Assembly (NCBI GenBank): GCA_016235595.1
Contig: JACRJX010000029.1
Location: 186,001 to 250,000, forward strand
Reading direction: 5' to 3'
Source of the DNA: Verrucomicrobiota bacterium
GTDB lineage: Bacteria; Verrucomicrobiota; Verrucomicrobiia; CAIQCK01
Length of the DNA stretch: 64,000 nt
A model generated the notes under the pieces. The model was not told the DNA's origin. It saw only the letters and a list, made by a program, of their open reading frames with translations, and ran no database searches. Of the stretch, positions 16,597-24,118 are shown one piece after another. The translations under genes and the position numbers were made by a program. Every line of letters begins with the position of its first letter. Within the stretch, counting starts at the first letter, position 1.

Positions 16597-18336
16597 CTAT
16601 TTGGGAGAAACAATCTGGTTCCACTCAAGCACCTGTTTGTCCTTCAACAGTCGCTGCCGCAGTTTCGCGTAGTCCACCTTTTGAACCGAGACGTCATCGT
16701 CAATGGCCATGCACGCCGCCGTTGCGGCGCTTTGGCTCGTGACCATGAATACCGGCTCCATGCGGATGCTGCTGAAGGCGGTGTGGCTGGCCGAGAGCGC
16801 GAAGGTGACGAGAAGATTCCCGCACTCGCTTGCTCGCGGCACGATGGCGCTGTAGCCGATGGGATATGGCGGCGCGTTGTCGCGACCAGTGGCGGTCTTG
16901 CCTTCGCGGCAAACGACGCCGTCCTTCACAATGCGGCGGATTTCATGCGTGTCAGTACCGTAGGAACCGAGACCGACGGAGTTCGGCGCGACATGACGGC
17001 CAAAGGTGTGGTGCTCGGTCATCACGAGATCGCTGATCATGCGGCGGGCCTCGCGGATGTAGATTTGATGCGGCCAGCCGCCGTTGTCGATAAACTCGTC
17101 TTTCGGCAAGCCGAAGCGCTTCATTGCATCGCGCACCTTCGCCGGCACGCGCGGGTCGGTGGCGAGGAAGTGCAACAGGCCGCGATGATAGTTTTCGTGC
17201 TCCCTGGCAATCTGCTCGCGGCGCGCGTAGGTCGCTTCCGGCCACTCCCAGCTTGCGCCCGGCAGGTTGCCGCCAAAGGTGGCGGTGTTGAAATCCCACT
17301 TCCCATTCGGCAGCGGATCGTGTTTTGAAAACCAGCGCAGGTCCATGTCGTCGCCGATGGCAAGGCAGCCGGCAATGAAACGCGCCACGATCTCATATTG
17401 TTTCGGGTTGTAATCGGGTGGCGGCGCGATGGGAATGCGGTTGGTTTCGTTTGTCGTGAGACAGAGCCGGAAGCAATACGCCTGCACCCCTGGCGCCGGT
17501 GCGCCGGGCGTGCCCGGCTCGCCCTCTTGCACGAGCGGCAGCAGGCCACTCTTCGGATTGCCCGACACGACGTAGGGATCCAGCGGCAGGTCGCGATCCC
17601 ACACACCCTGTCCGCCGGGGACACGGCCGGTCGGCCCGGGCTTGAGGTGATTCGTGCGCGGCTTGTATTTGTCGGCGTAATGGATGCCGTTGTACGTCTC
17701 GCCGTATTTCGCGTTGCCCTCGCGCTGGAGGGTGCAGCTTACGCCTGCCTTCGCCATCAGGTCGCCCTCGTAGGTGGCATCAATGAATGCTTTCGCGCGG
17801 AACACCGCACCGTCCTCGGTGAGAATCTCGACGATCCGCGAGCCACGCTTGTGAACACTTGCCAGCCGCGCGTTGAAAAGCACCGTGACGCCAGCCTCCT
17901 TCACCATGTCGTTGAAGACCTGTTCCGCCTTGTGCGGCTCGATGGCGTAAGCGCCGCCTGTGGCCGGACCGCCGCCCTTGCTCACGAACGGCTTGTCCCA
18001 GGCGAGCTTGACGCCAACGGTTGCCGCGAGCCGCGTGAAATACTCCCGCGCGATGCCGCCGACCGACCGCGGGTCGCCGATATCCACCGCGCTGAGGCCG
18101 CCCGACGTCATGCCGCCAAGATGCCGGCCCGGCTCGGCGATCACGGTGCGCTTGCCCATTCGCGCCGCCTGCACAGCCGCCGCGACGCCGCCCGACGTGC
18201 CGCCATAGACGCACACATCGGCTTCGATGACCTTCGTGGTTGTTGCGGCAAAAACGCTGCTGGTCCCGGCAAACATCGCGAGGATGAGGAGTCTGATGAG
18301 GATGCGTGCTGTGGTTCGGAGACTGTTCATGTTCAT
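16597..18336 (-). CDS. exported FAD-dependent oxidoreductase
   Basis: 579 residues from the ATG at 18336 (alternatives at 18330 and 18369; no start has a strong ribosome site). A signal peptide (ILIRLLILAMFAGTSSVFA) is followed by VCVYGGTSGGVAAAVQAARMG and HLGGMTSGGLSAVD, the flavin-binding start of the same family as its two downstream neighbours. FIDATYEGDLMAKAG, YCFRLCLTTNETNR, WPHQIYIREARRMIS and MEPVFMVTSQSAATAACMA are shared almost word for word with the 551-residue paralogue. Gene duplication within the operon is likely. It follows eda by 150 bases that hold a large hairpin, so it may have its own promoter. Confidence 0.87.
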   Translation of the reverse strand: MNMNSLRTTARILIRLLILAMFAGTSSVFAATTTKVIEADVCVYGGTSGGVAAAVQAARMGKRTVIAEPGRHLGGMTSGGLSAVDIGDPRSVGGIAREYFTRLAATVGVKLAWDKPFVSKGGGPATGGAYAIEPHKAEQVFNDMVKEAGVTVLFNARLASVHKRGSRIVEILTEDGAVFRAKAFIDATYEGDLMAKAGVSCTLQREGNAKYGETYNGIHYADKYKPRTNHLKPGPTGRVPGGQGVWDRDLPLDPYVVSGNPKSGLLPLVQEGEPGTPGAPAPGVQAYCFRLCLTTNETNRIPIAPPPDYNPKQYEIVARFIAGCLAIGDDMDLRWFSKHDPLPNGKWDFNTATFGGNLPGASWEWPEATYARREQIAREHENYHRGLLHFLATDPRVPAKVRDAMKRFGLPKDEFIDNGGWPHQIYIREARRMISDLVMTEHHTFGRHVAPNSVGLGSYGTDTHEIRRIVKDGVVCREGKTATGRDNAPPYPIGYSAIVPRASECGNLLVTFALSASHTAFSSIRMEPVFMVTSQSAATAACMAIDDDVSVQKVDYAKLRQRLLKDKQVLEWNQIVSPK

Positions 18337-18440
18337 GTATAAATGGTGCGAGTGTCCAAGCTCGCGCATGGACCGCGCCTTACCTGCGCAGGGCGGGTTT
18401 GAAAACTCGCCTCGCGTGTCAATCTGCCGGACAATCCAGA

Positions 18441-18479
18441 CGCGCGCTCCGCTGCTGTCACTGTGACGGCGGGCGCGCG
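18441..18479 (-). terminator. large imperfect hairpin just after eda
   Basis: Outer arms CGCGCGC/GCGCGCG, a CCGC/GCGG step and inner arms GTCAC/GTGAC around a single T form a strong stem-loop. It starts eight bases beyond the eda stop codon in the direction of transcription. No T-run follows, so it may be a pausing, Rho-assisted or mRNA-end-protecting structure that separates eda from the FAD oxidoreductase gene. Confidence 0.45.
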
Positions 18480-18486
18480 AAGCAAC

Positions 18487-19140
18487 CTACTTTGCCCGGG
18501 CGTTCGCGGCGATGGCCAGCGCCGCCTTGCAACGGCTGCGGATATCGTCCCACTTGCCCTCGGCGAGATCTTCCTTTTTGGCGATCCATGTGCCGCCGAC
18601 TGCCGCGACGGTGTCGAGCTTCAGATAGGCTTCCAGATTGCCCGTGTTCACGCCGCCGGTGGGCATGAACTTCACGCCGGTGTGTTTGTACGGGGCAGAG
18701 AACGCTTCGATCATCGCGACGCCGCCGAACGCGCCGGCAGGGAAAAACTTCAGCAGCTTGCAGCCGAGCGACAACCCGGCCTCGATGTCGCTGGGCGTGG
18801 CGATGCCGGGGACGAAGGGAAGCCCAATGGCCTGCGCCTGCTTGATGATTTGGGGATTCAGTCCGGGCGCAACGGCAAAAGCCGCGCCACTGGCCTTGGC
18901 AGCTTCGAGGTTGGCGGCCGTCAACACGGTGCCCGCGCCGACCAGCAACTGCGGACGCTCCAGCGAAATCTTGCGAATCACATCCGCAGCTGCCGCCGTC
19001 CGGAACGTGATCTCCACCACCGGCAGACCGCCTTGCAGCAGCGCGTCGGCCAGCGGAATGGCAGCTTCAATTTTCTCGATGGCGATGACCGGCACAATGC
19101 CCAACTGGGCGACCTTGTTGAAAATGGTTTCGGGTGTCAT
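18487..19140 (-). CDS. eda: KDPG/KHG aldolase (2-dehydro-3-deoxyphosphogluconate aldolase)
   Basis: 217 residues, cytoplasmic class I aldolase. It cleaves 2-keto-3-deoxy-6-phosphogluconate to pyruvate and glyceraldehyde-3-phosphate, closing the Entner-Doudoroff and uronate/galactonate routes. The Schiff-base lysine is Lys131 in LKFFPAGAFGG, the catalytic glutamate is Glu43 in VVEITFRT, and Arg47 follows; this matches the E. coli Eda layout of E45, R49 and K133. GAGTVLT and PTGGVN are also present. The next gene upstream is the exported nitroreductase, 44 bases away. In this operon it suggests that sugar acids made by the exported oxidoreductases end up in a keto-deoxy-sugar pathway; that link is inferred. 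Confidence 0.93.
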   Translation of the reverse strand: MTPETIFNKVAQLGIVPVIAIEKIEAAIPLADALLQGGLPVVEITFRTAAAADVIRKISLERPQLLVGAGTVLTAANLEAAKASGAAFAVAPGLNPQIIKQAQAIGLPFVPGIATPSDIEAGLSLGCKLLKFFPAGAFGGVAMIEAFSAPYKHTGVKFMPTGGVNTGNLEAYLKLDTVAAVGGTWIAKKEDLAEGKWDDIRSRCKAALAIAANARAK

Positions 19141-19184
19141 GGGGTAAATTCCTTTTGAGGGTGAGTGGGGCTAGATGTCGGCGT

Positions 19185-19841
19185 TCATTTCTTAACGGTT
19201 CCCTCTTTCGGGAAACCGACCGACTGGGCAATAATGATCTTTTGTTCCGGTTTGAGTTTCAGCGCCTCCGGCAAACCGCTCCGGTCAAGCTCGTGCACGA
19301 CGCAAGTGAGTTTTGCCGAGGCGCAGTAGAGGTAGATGTTCTGGACGATGAAGCCGGCATCAATCGCAGCGTAGCGCTCCTTGTCCTCGGGCTTGGCCTT
19401 GGCCAGCCGCGTCAGGTCCGCCACGAAAAGCAGCGCCACCGGGGCCACCTTCACAAACTTCTGGCTGCCCGTCCGCGCCCGAATGTCTCCTGCGGCGACT
19501 GGCACGAGGCGGTTGCCGGCGGCGTCATAGACATAGGTGCCGGCTGCCGTCGCAACATAGATGTCCACCTCCTGCGAATTCATGGCGGAAGGCGCGGTGC
19601 GATGCGCGTTCTCGGGTCGGTTGATGCCGAAGCCCGCCCAGAGCAAATCGGAGAGAATCTGCGGCGTCAATTCGGCCGGGCTGAACTCACGCGCCGTCTT
19701 CCGGTTCTTCAATGCCTCCATCAACGGCATGCCGCCTTCCATGCGCGGCTTCGGCAGCGGGATCGGTTGAAGGTCCTGCGCCGACCCCGGCAGCGACGCG
19801 ACAAACAGGCCGGCGAGCAATAAAAGTGTTTTGGAGAGCAT
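19185..19841 (-). CDS. exported nitroreductase-family flavoprotein
   Basis: 218 residues. The signal peptide MLSKTLLLLAGLFVASLPGSAQ is clear. The rest is a nitroreductase/SagB-ThcOx-like fold: LMEALKNRKTAREFSPAELT (FMN phosphate-binding arginines), LLWAGFGINR, RTAPSAMNSQEVDIYV (active-site Ser-Ala-x-Asn) and the late IDAGFIVQNIYLYCAS helix. FMN enzymes of this group are normally cytoplasmic, so an exported one is unusual. It is the first gene of the minus-strand operon that continues to the TauE permease. Its substrate is unknown, and a redox role alongside the FAD oxidoreductases is inferred from position. Confidence 0.85.
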   Translation of the reverse strand: MLSKTLLLLAGLFVASLPGSAQDLQPIPLPKPRMEGGMPLMEALKNRKTAREFSPAELTPQILSDLLWAGFGINRPENAHRTAPSAMNSQEVDIYVATAAGTYVYDAAGNRLVPVAAGDIRARTGSQKFVKVAPVALLFVADLTRLAKAKPEDKERYAAIDAGFIVQNIYLYCASAKLTCVVHELDRSGLPEALKLKPEQKIIIAQSVGFPKEGTVKK

Positions 19842-20029
19842 CGTCGTTTTCCTAACCGAAACGGCGGTTCAAGTCGAACGCATTTTGCTGCCGCGTCGTC
19901 ACAGCCGCGACACCCTGTTCGTTTCTGTTTCCGTTTTTGCCACAGTTGGGTACACTGGCTGGCGTGAACACGAACGAAGTCCACCGAGCCGTGGACGACA
20001 GCATATCCATCTGACGCGATCCAGACGAC

Positions 20030-21637
20030 ATGCTCTTCAACACCTGGCCATTTCTGATCTTCTTGTTGGTTGTACTGCCGGTGTTTTTCGCGTTGGGGAA
20101 AACACGACTGTGGCCACTGTGGATGTTGGCGGCTTCCTATTTCTTCTACGGCTGGTGGAATCCCTACTACCTCGCCCTCGTTCTCTACACGACGACGCTC
20201 GTTTACTTCATGGTGGCGCTGATGGATCGTTGCCCTGAAGAAAGGCAGAAAGCGGATGTGCTCGCGCGGCTGACGCGGCTGCGGTTCGACGATGGGGTGA
20301 TGAAAGCTGCGTTTGTTGCGTCCGTTTTGGCGGTGCTGGGGTTCGCGGTCGTGGCGATGGCCGGACCGGGGACGCTGCGGCCGACGATGGTGGCACTCGG
20401 CGTGATCGCGCTGCTGATGGCAACAGGCGCGCTGTTCAGCAGCCGCGGAGTCTGGCTGGCCGTGGGCGCCATCAACACACTCGCGCCGCTGCTGTTCTTC
20501 AAATACGCGCGCTTCGTGGTGGAGAACTTGAATGCAGTTCTGTCGTGGCTCCATGTGCCGGCGAAACTGGCGGAGCCAGCGACGCTGATGCCGTTCGGCT
20601 TCGACTATTTGCTGCCGATCGGCATCTCGTTCTTCACCTTCCAGTCGCTGAGTTACATCATTGATGTTTATCTCGGCAAGGCGGAGCGTGAACGGAGTTT
20701 CCTCCGGTTTGCGAACTTCGTCTGTTTCTTCCCGATCTTGATGTCAGGGCCGATCGAGCGCGCGGGACATTTGCTTCCCCAGTTCCGCCAGTTTCCCGCG
20801 GTGCGCCTGCAGAACTTCACCGATGGCGCTTCGCTGTTTCTCGTGGGCTTGTTCAAGAAGCTGGTGTTGGCCAGCTATCTCGCTCTCTACGTGGATCGCG
20901 TCTATGAGAACCCGCAGGCGTTCGGCGCGCCTGCACTGGTGCTGGCGACCGTCGCATTTGCCTGGCAGCTCTATTTCGACTTTGGCGGCTACACCGACAT
21001 GGCGCGCGGCGTCGCGAAGCTCATGGGGTTCGATCTGGTCCTGAACTTCAACCATCCGTATCTGGCGACCGGCATCGGCGATTTCTGGCGTCGCTGGCAC
21101 ATCTCCTTCTCACGGTGGATTCTTGATTACATCTTCATGCCGCTCCAGATGCAATGGCGCGAGTGGCGCGCGCTCTGCACCGCGACCGCGCTGGTCGTCA
21201 CGTTTCTGGTTTCCGGCATCTGGCATGGCGCGGCGTGGACGTTTGTGATCTGGGGCGCGCTTCACGGCCTTGGCCTCGCGCTCACCTATGAACTGGAGCG
21301 CTCCGCTTTCTATCGCAAGCGCGTGCCCAAAGCCGTCAAGCAGGTCTGCGTGTTCGCCTTCGTGTGCTTCACGTGGATTTTCTTCCGCGCGAACTCGCTT
21401 CCCGACGCGCTCATGATTGTCCGGCGCATCTTCACCGCGGCCTGGCAGGACCCGCAGATTCCGGCGTTGATGCTCGCGTCGGTGGCATTGGTCTGGCTCT
21501 ACCAGTGCCTGTTCGAATCGAAGTTCCGCAGCGTTCTGCAAACCCGCTTCGTCCGCGTCGGGCTGGCGGTGCTCATGGTGCTTGGCTTGCTCCTCTGCTC
21601 GTCGGGCGGCGGCACGTTCATCTATTTCCAGTTCTGA
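20030..21637 (+). CDS. MBOAT-family polysaccharide O-acyltransferase (AlgI/DltB-like)
   Basis: 535 residues with about ten or more membrane segments. Family landmarks are SYFFYGWWNPYY near the N-terminus, LLPIGISFFTFQSLSYIIDVY, FPILMSGPIERAGHLLPQF, and FDFGGYTDMARGVAKLMGF followed by NFNHPYLATGIGDFWRRWHIS. The catalytic histidine lies in SGIWHGAAWTFVIWGALHG. MBOAT proteins of this branch pass acetyl or D-alanyl groups from a cytoplasmic donor through the inner membrane to an extracytoplasmic polymer. The next gene, an SGNH-type partner, starts one base after its stop, the usual AlgI-AlgJ or DltB-DltD arrangement. The acceptor polymer is unknown. Confidence 0.92.
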   Translation: MLFNTWPFLIFLLVVLPVFFALGKTRLWPLWMLAASYFFYGWWNPYYLALVLYTTTLVYFMVALMDRCPEERQKADVLARLTRLRFDDGVMKAAFVASVLAVLGFAVVAMAGPGTLRPTMVALGVIALLMATGALFSSRGVWLAVGAINTLAPLLFFKYARFVVENLNAVLSWLHVPAKLAEPATLMPFGFDYLLPIGISFFTFQSLSYIIDVYLGKAERERSFLRFANFVCFFPILMSGPIERAGHLLPQFRQFPAVRLQNFTDGASLFLVGLFKKLVLASYLALYVDRVYENPQAFGAPALVLATVAFAWQLYFDFGGYTDMARGVAKLMGFDLVLNFNHPYLATGIGDFWRRWHISFSRWILDYIFMPLQMQWREWRALCTATALVVTFLVSGIWHGAAWTFVIWGALHGLGLALTYELERSAFYRKRVPKAVKQVCVFAFVCFTWIFFRANSLPDALMIVRRIFTAAWQDPQIPALMLASVALVWLYQCLFESKFRSVLQTRFVRVGLAVLMVLGLLLCSSGGGTFIYFQF

Positions 21638-21638
21638 C

Positions 21639-22820
21639 ATGGGAACCGAATCACCAACTTCGAAGCCAGACGCCGCGTTGAACGCGGAGACGCCTTTCGG
21701 CTCGAACGAAATGCGGCTCGACGCGCGCCAATGGCTGATCGTGCTCGCCGTCGTGGCGCTGGCGGTGTTGTTGACACCCCCGCTTTGGGGGCGCATCGAG
21801 CGCTTCAATCCCGGCCCCGATTATCGGATTCCTTACTCGCTCAGCAAGGACTACTGGCTCTACGGTCGCCGGCTGCATCAGGTGTGTGATCCAAACCGCA
21901 TCATCATGCTGGGCGATTCCGTTGTCTGGGGCGAATACGTCCTGCCGGATGGCACGCTGTCGCATTTCCTGAATCGCGAAGCGGGAGAGCGGAATCGGTT
22001 CATCAACGCGGGTCTCAACGGGATGTTCCCGCTGGCGATGGAGGGATTGCTCGAACGATACGGCCGGTCATTGCGCCAGCAGCGGGTGATTCTCCACTGC
22101 AACGTGCTTTGGATGACCAGTCCCAAGACGGACCTCAGCGCCGACGAGGAAGAGCCGTTCAACCATTCCCGCCTCGTGCCGCAGTTTTCGCCGCGCATCC
22201 CATGCTACAAAGCCGATGCCAACGAGCGGCTGAGCGCGCTGGTGGAGCAGAGAGTCGGTTTTGTATCCTGGGTGAACCACCTGCAAAACGTTTACTTTGG
22301 GCAGAAAGGCATCCTGAACTGGACGATGGAGAACGACGGCGGCCGTCCGCCGCGCTGCCCGAATCTCTGGCGAAATCCCCTGGCACAAATCACGCTGACC
22401 GTTCCATCCGGAGTGCGCGACGACGCCAAACGCGGCCCCAAGAGTCCGCGGCACAAGCCGTGGTCTGCGAGCGGCGCGAGCAAGACTCGCTTTGATTGGG
22501 TCGCGCTGGAATCCTCCCTCCAGTGGGGCGCCTTCCAACGATTGGTCGGGATTCTGCGAGAACGTGGCAATGACGTGCTGGTTGTCCTGGGGCCGTTCAA
22601 CGAGCATTTGATGACCGAGGAAAGCCAGCGTGGCTATCGCAAACACCGCGACGGAATCACGGCGTGGCTGTCGCAAAATCAGGTTCCCCATCTCGTGCCG
22701 GAGTTGCTGCCAAGCGCACTGTATGCCGACGCCAGCCATCCGCTGACCGAAGGCTACGAATTGCTTGCCAAACGCATCTACAGCGACGAAAGCTTCCGGA
22801 AGTGGTTGCAGAGAAAATGA
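21639..22820 (+). CDS. membrane-anchored SGNH-type acyltransferase partner (AlgJ/DltD-like)
   Basis: 393 residues. One N-terminal membrane anchor (WLIVLAVVALAVLLTPPLW) is followed by an extracytoplasmic SGNH domain. Block I is MLGDSVVWGEYV with Ser94, and the Asp364/His367 pair lies in DASHPLTEGYELLA at the very end. In alginate, cellulose and teichoic-acid systems such proteins receive the acyl group from the MBOAT channel and put it on the polymer. The frame is open upstream inside the MBOAT gene, but the ATG at 21639, one base after that gene's stop, fits. Its own stop overlaps the next gene's ATG. Confidence 0.87.
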   Translation: MGTESPTSKPDAALNAETPFGSNEMRLDARQWLIVLAVVALAVLLTPPLWGRIERFNPGPDYRIPYSLSKDYWLYGRRLHQVCDPNRIIMLGDSVVWGEYVLPDGTLSHFLNREAGERNRFINAGLNGMFPLAMEGLLERYGRSLRQQRVILHCNVLWMTSPKTDLSADEEEPFNHSRLVPQFSPRIPCYKADANERLSALVEQRVGFVSWVNHLQNVYFGQKGILNWTMENDGGRPPRCPNLWRNPLAQITLTVPSGVRDDAKRGPKSPRHKPWSASGASKTRFDWVALESSLQWGAFQRLVGILRERGNDVLVVLGPFNEHLMTEESQRGYRKHRDGITAWLSQNQVPHLVPELLPSALYADASHPLTEGYELLAKRIYSDESFRKWLQRK

Positions 22821-23857
22821 AACAGCGGTTCCAGTGGTTCGTTGTGCTCCTTGGCCTGTGTTGTCAGTGGATGATGCAAGGCAGGGCGGCTGAAGGGGCT
22901 GCCAGGACGGGTTTCGTTTACGACGACGTCTATCTCAAGCATCACACCGGCGCGGGACATCCTGAACGTGCGGAGCGGCTGACCGCCATCGTATCGAAGT
23001 TGAAGTGTGACGGCTTGCTTGCCAGCTTGGTCCCGCTTCGGCCTGCGGCAGCTTCTTTGGACTGGATCACGACGATTCATGCGCCGGGATACGTCGAAAG
23101 AGTCAAAAACGACTGCCGGGATGGCACCGGCTACGTGGATACACCGGATGCGCCGGCTTCAACCAACTCTTATGATGTAGCTCTCATGGCTGCGGGAGGT
23201 TTGCTGGTTGCCGTCGATGCCGTGATGGAAGGGAAAGTCAGGAATGCCTTCTGCGCTGTGCGACCGCCCGGTCATCATGCCCTCAAGAATCGGGCGATGG
23301 GTTTTTGCCTTTTCAACAACGTCGCCATCGCGGCGCGGTATATCCAGAAGAGACACAGGCTTGCCAGGGTGCTGATCGTGGACTGGGACGTGCATCACGG
23401 CAACGGTACTCAGGCAGCGTTCTACGAAGACCCGACCGTGTTCTACTTTTCGGTTCACCTGTCGCCTTTTTATCCCGGCACAGGCCACGCGGATGAGAAA
23501 GGCGAAGGCAAAGGCGCCGGCTTCACACTGAACGTGCCGCTGCCGGCGGGCTGTGGCGACGCCGATTATAAGAAAGCGTTCGAGGAGAAACTCAAACCGG
23601 CGGCGGATGCTTTCAAGCCGGACTTCGTGCTCATCTCTGCCGGCTTCGACGCGGCCCAAGGCGATCTTTTGGGCCGGATGAAAGTCACGCCGGAGGGATT
23701 CGCCGCACTGACGCGCATCGTCAAAGGCATTGCGGAGAAACACTGCGCCGGCCGGCTGATCTCAACACTCGAAGGCGGCTACAACCTGGACGTGCTGGCC
23801 GCGTCGGTCGAGGCCCACCTGCGTGTGTTAATGGACTCGAAGGCGGCGAAGAACTGA
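22817..23857 (+). CDS. exported histone-deacetylase-fold deacetylase
   Basis: 346 residues. The zinc site of the arginase/HDAC fold is complete: RPPGHHA with tandem His153/His154, VDWDVHHGNGTQ with Asp191 and His193, and SAGFDAA with Asp278. TLEGGYN near the end is also present. Bacterial members (AcuC, acetylpolyamine amidohydrolases) are cytoplasmic, but this one begins with a signal peptide (WFVVLLGLCCQWMMQGRAAEG). The ATG overlaps the SGNH gene's stop (ATGA), so the three genes are translationally coupled. A deacetylase coupled to an acyltransferase pair suggests editing of the acylated polymer or recycling of acyl amides; this is inference. Confidence 0.87.
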   Translation: MKQRFQWFVVLLGLCCQWMMQGRAAEGAARTGFVYDDVYLKHHTGAGHPERAERLTAIVSKLKCDGLLASLVPLRPAAASLDWITTIHAPGYVERVKNDCRDGTGYVDTPDAPASTNSYDVALMAAGGLLVAVDAVMEGKVRNAFCAVRPPGHHALKNRAMGFCLFNNVAIAARYIQKRHRLARVLIVDWDVHHGNGTQAAFYEDPTVFYFSVHLSPFYPGTGHADEKGEGKGAGFTLNVPLPAGCGDADYKKAFEEKLKPAADAFKPDFVLISAGFDAAQGDLLGRMKVTPEGFAALTRIVKGIAEKHCAGRLISTLEGGYNLDVLAASVEAHLRVLMDSKAAKN

Positions 23858-23866
23858 CACCCGCGC

Positions 23867-24100
23867 TCAGCCGAGTTTGCTTTCGATGCTCCGCAGCAGG
23901 TCGCCGACGTTCTTGAATGTCAGCAGTTCCTTTTGCGCGAAACGGATTCCAAAACCCTTCTCCACGGCCAGGATCAGGTTCACGTGGGACAGCGAATCCC
24001 AACCGTCCACGTCGTTGGCGGTCATCTCCGGCCGGATGTTGATCTCATCGTTGTCGAACACCATCTGAAAGATCCCGTTCAGTTTTTCGATCGTTGTCAT
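23867..24100 (-). CDS. acyl carrier protein
   Basis: 77 residues, acidic. The phosphopantetheine attachment site is Ser36 in GWDSLSHV, and the helices around it (KLNGIFQMVF, HVNLILAVEKGFGIRF, NVGDLLRSIESKLG) match a freestanding ACP. It carries an acyl group as a thioester. The gene follows the ligase-encoding gene by 18 bases on the minus strand and its 3' end lies nine bases from the convergent deacetylase gene. Next to an AMP-forming ligase and an MBOAT/SGNH pair, it is the likely counterpart of DltC. Confidence 0.92.
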   Translation of the reverse strand: MTTIEKLNGIFQMVFDNDEINIRPEMTANDVDGWDSLSHVNLILAVEKGFGIRFAQKELLTFKNVGDLLRSIESKLG

Positions 24101-24118
24101 AAATCCGTGTTGTCTCCG

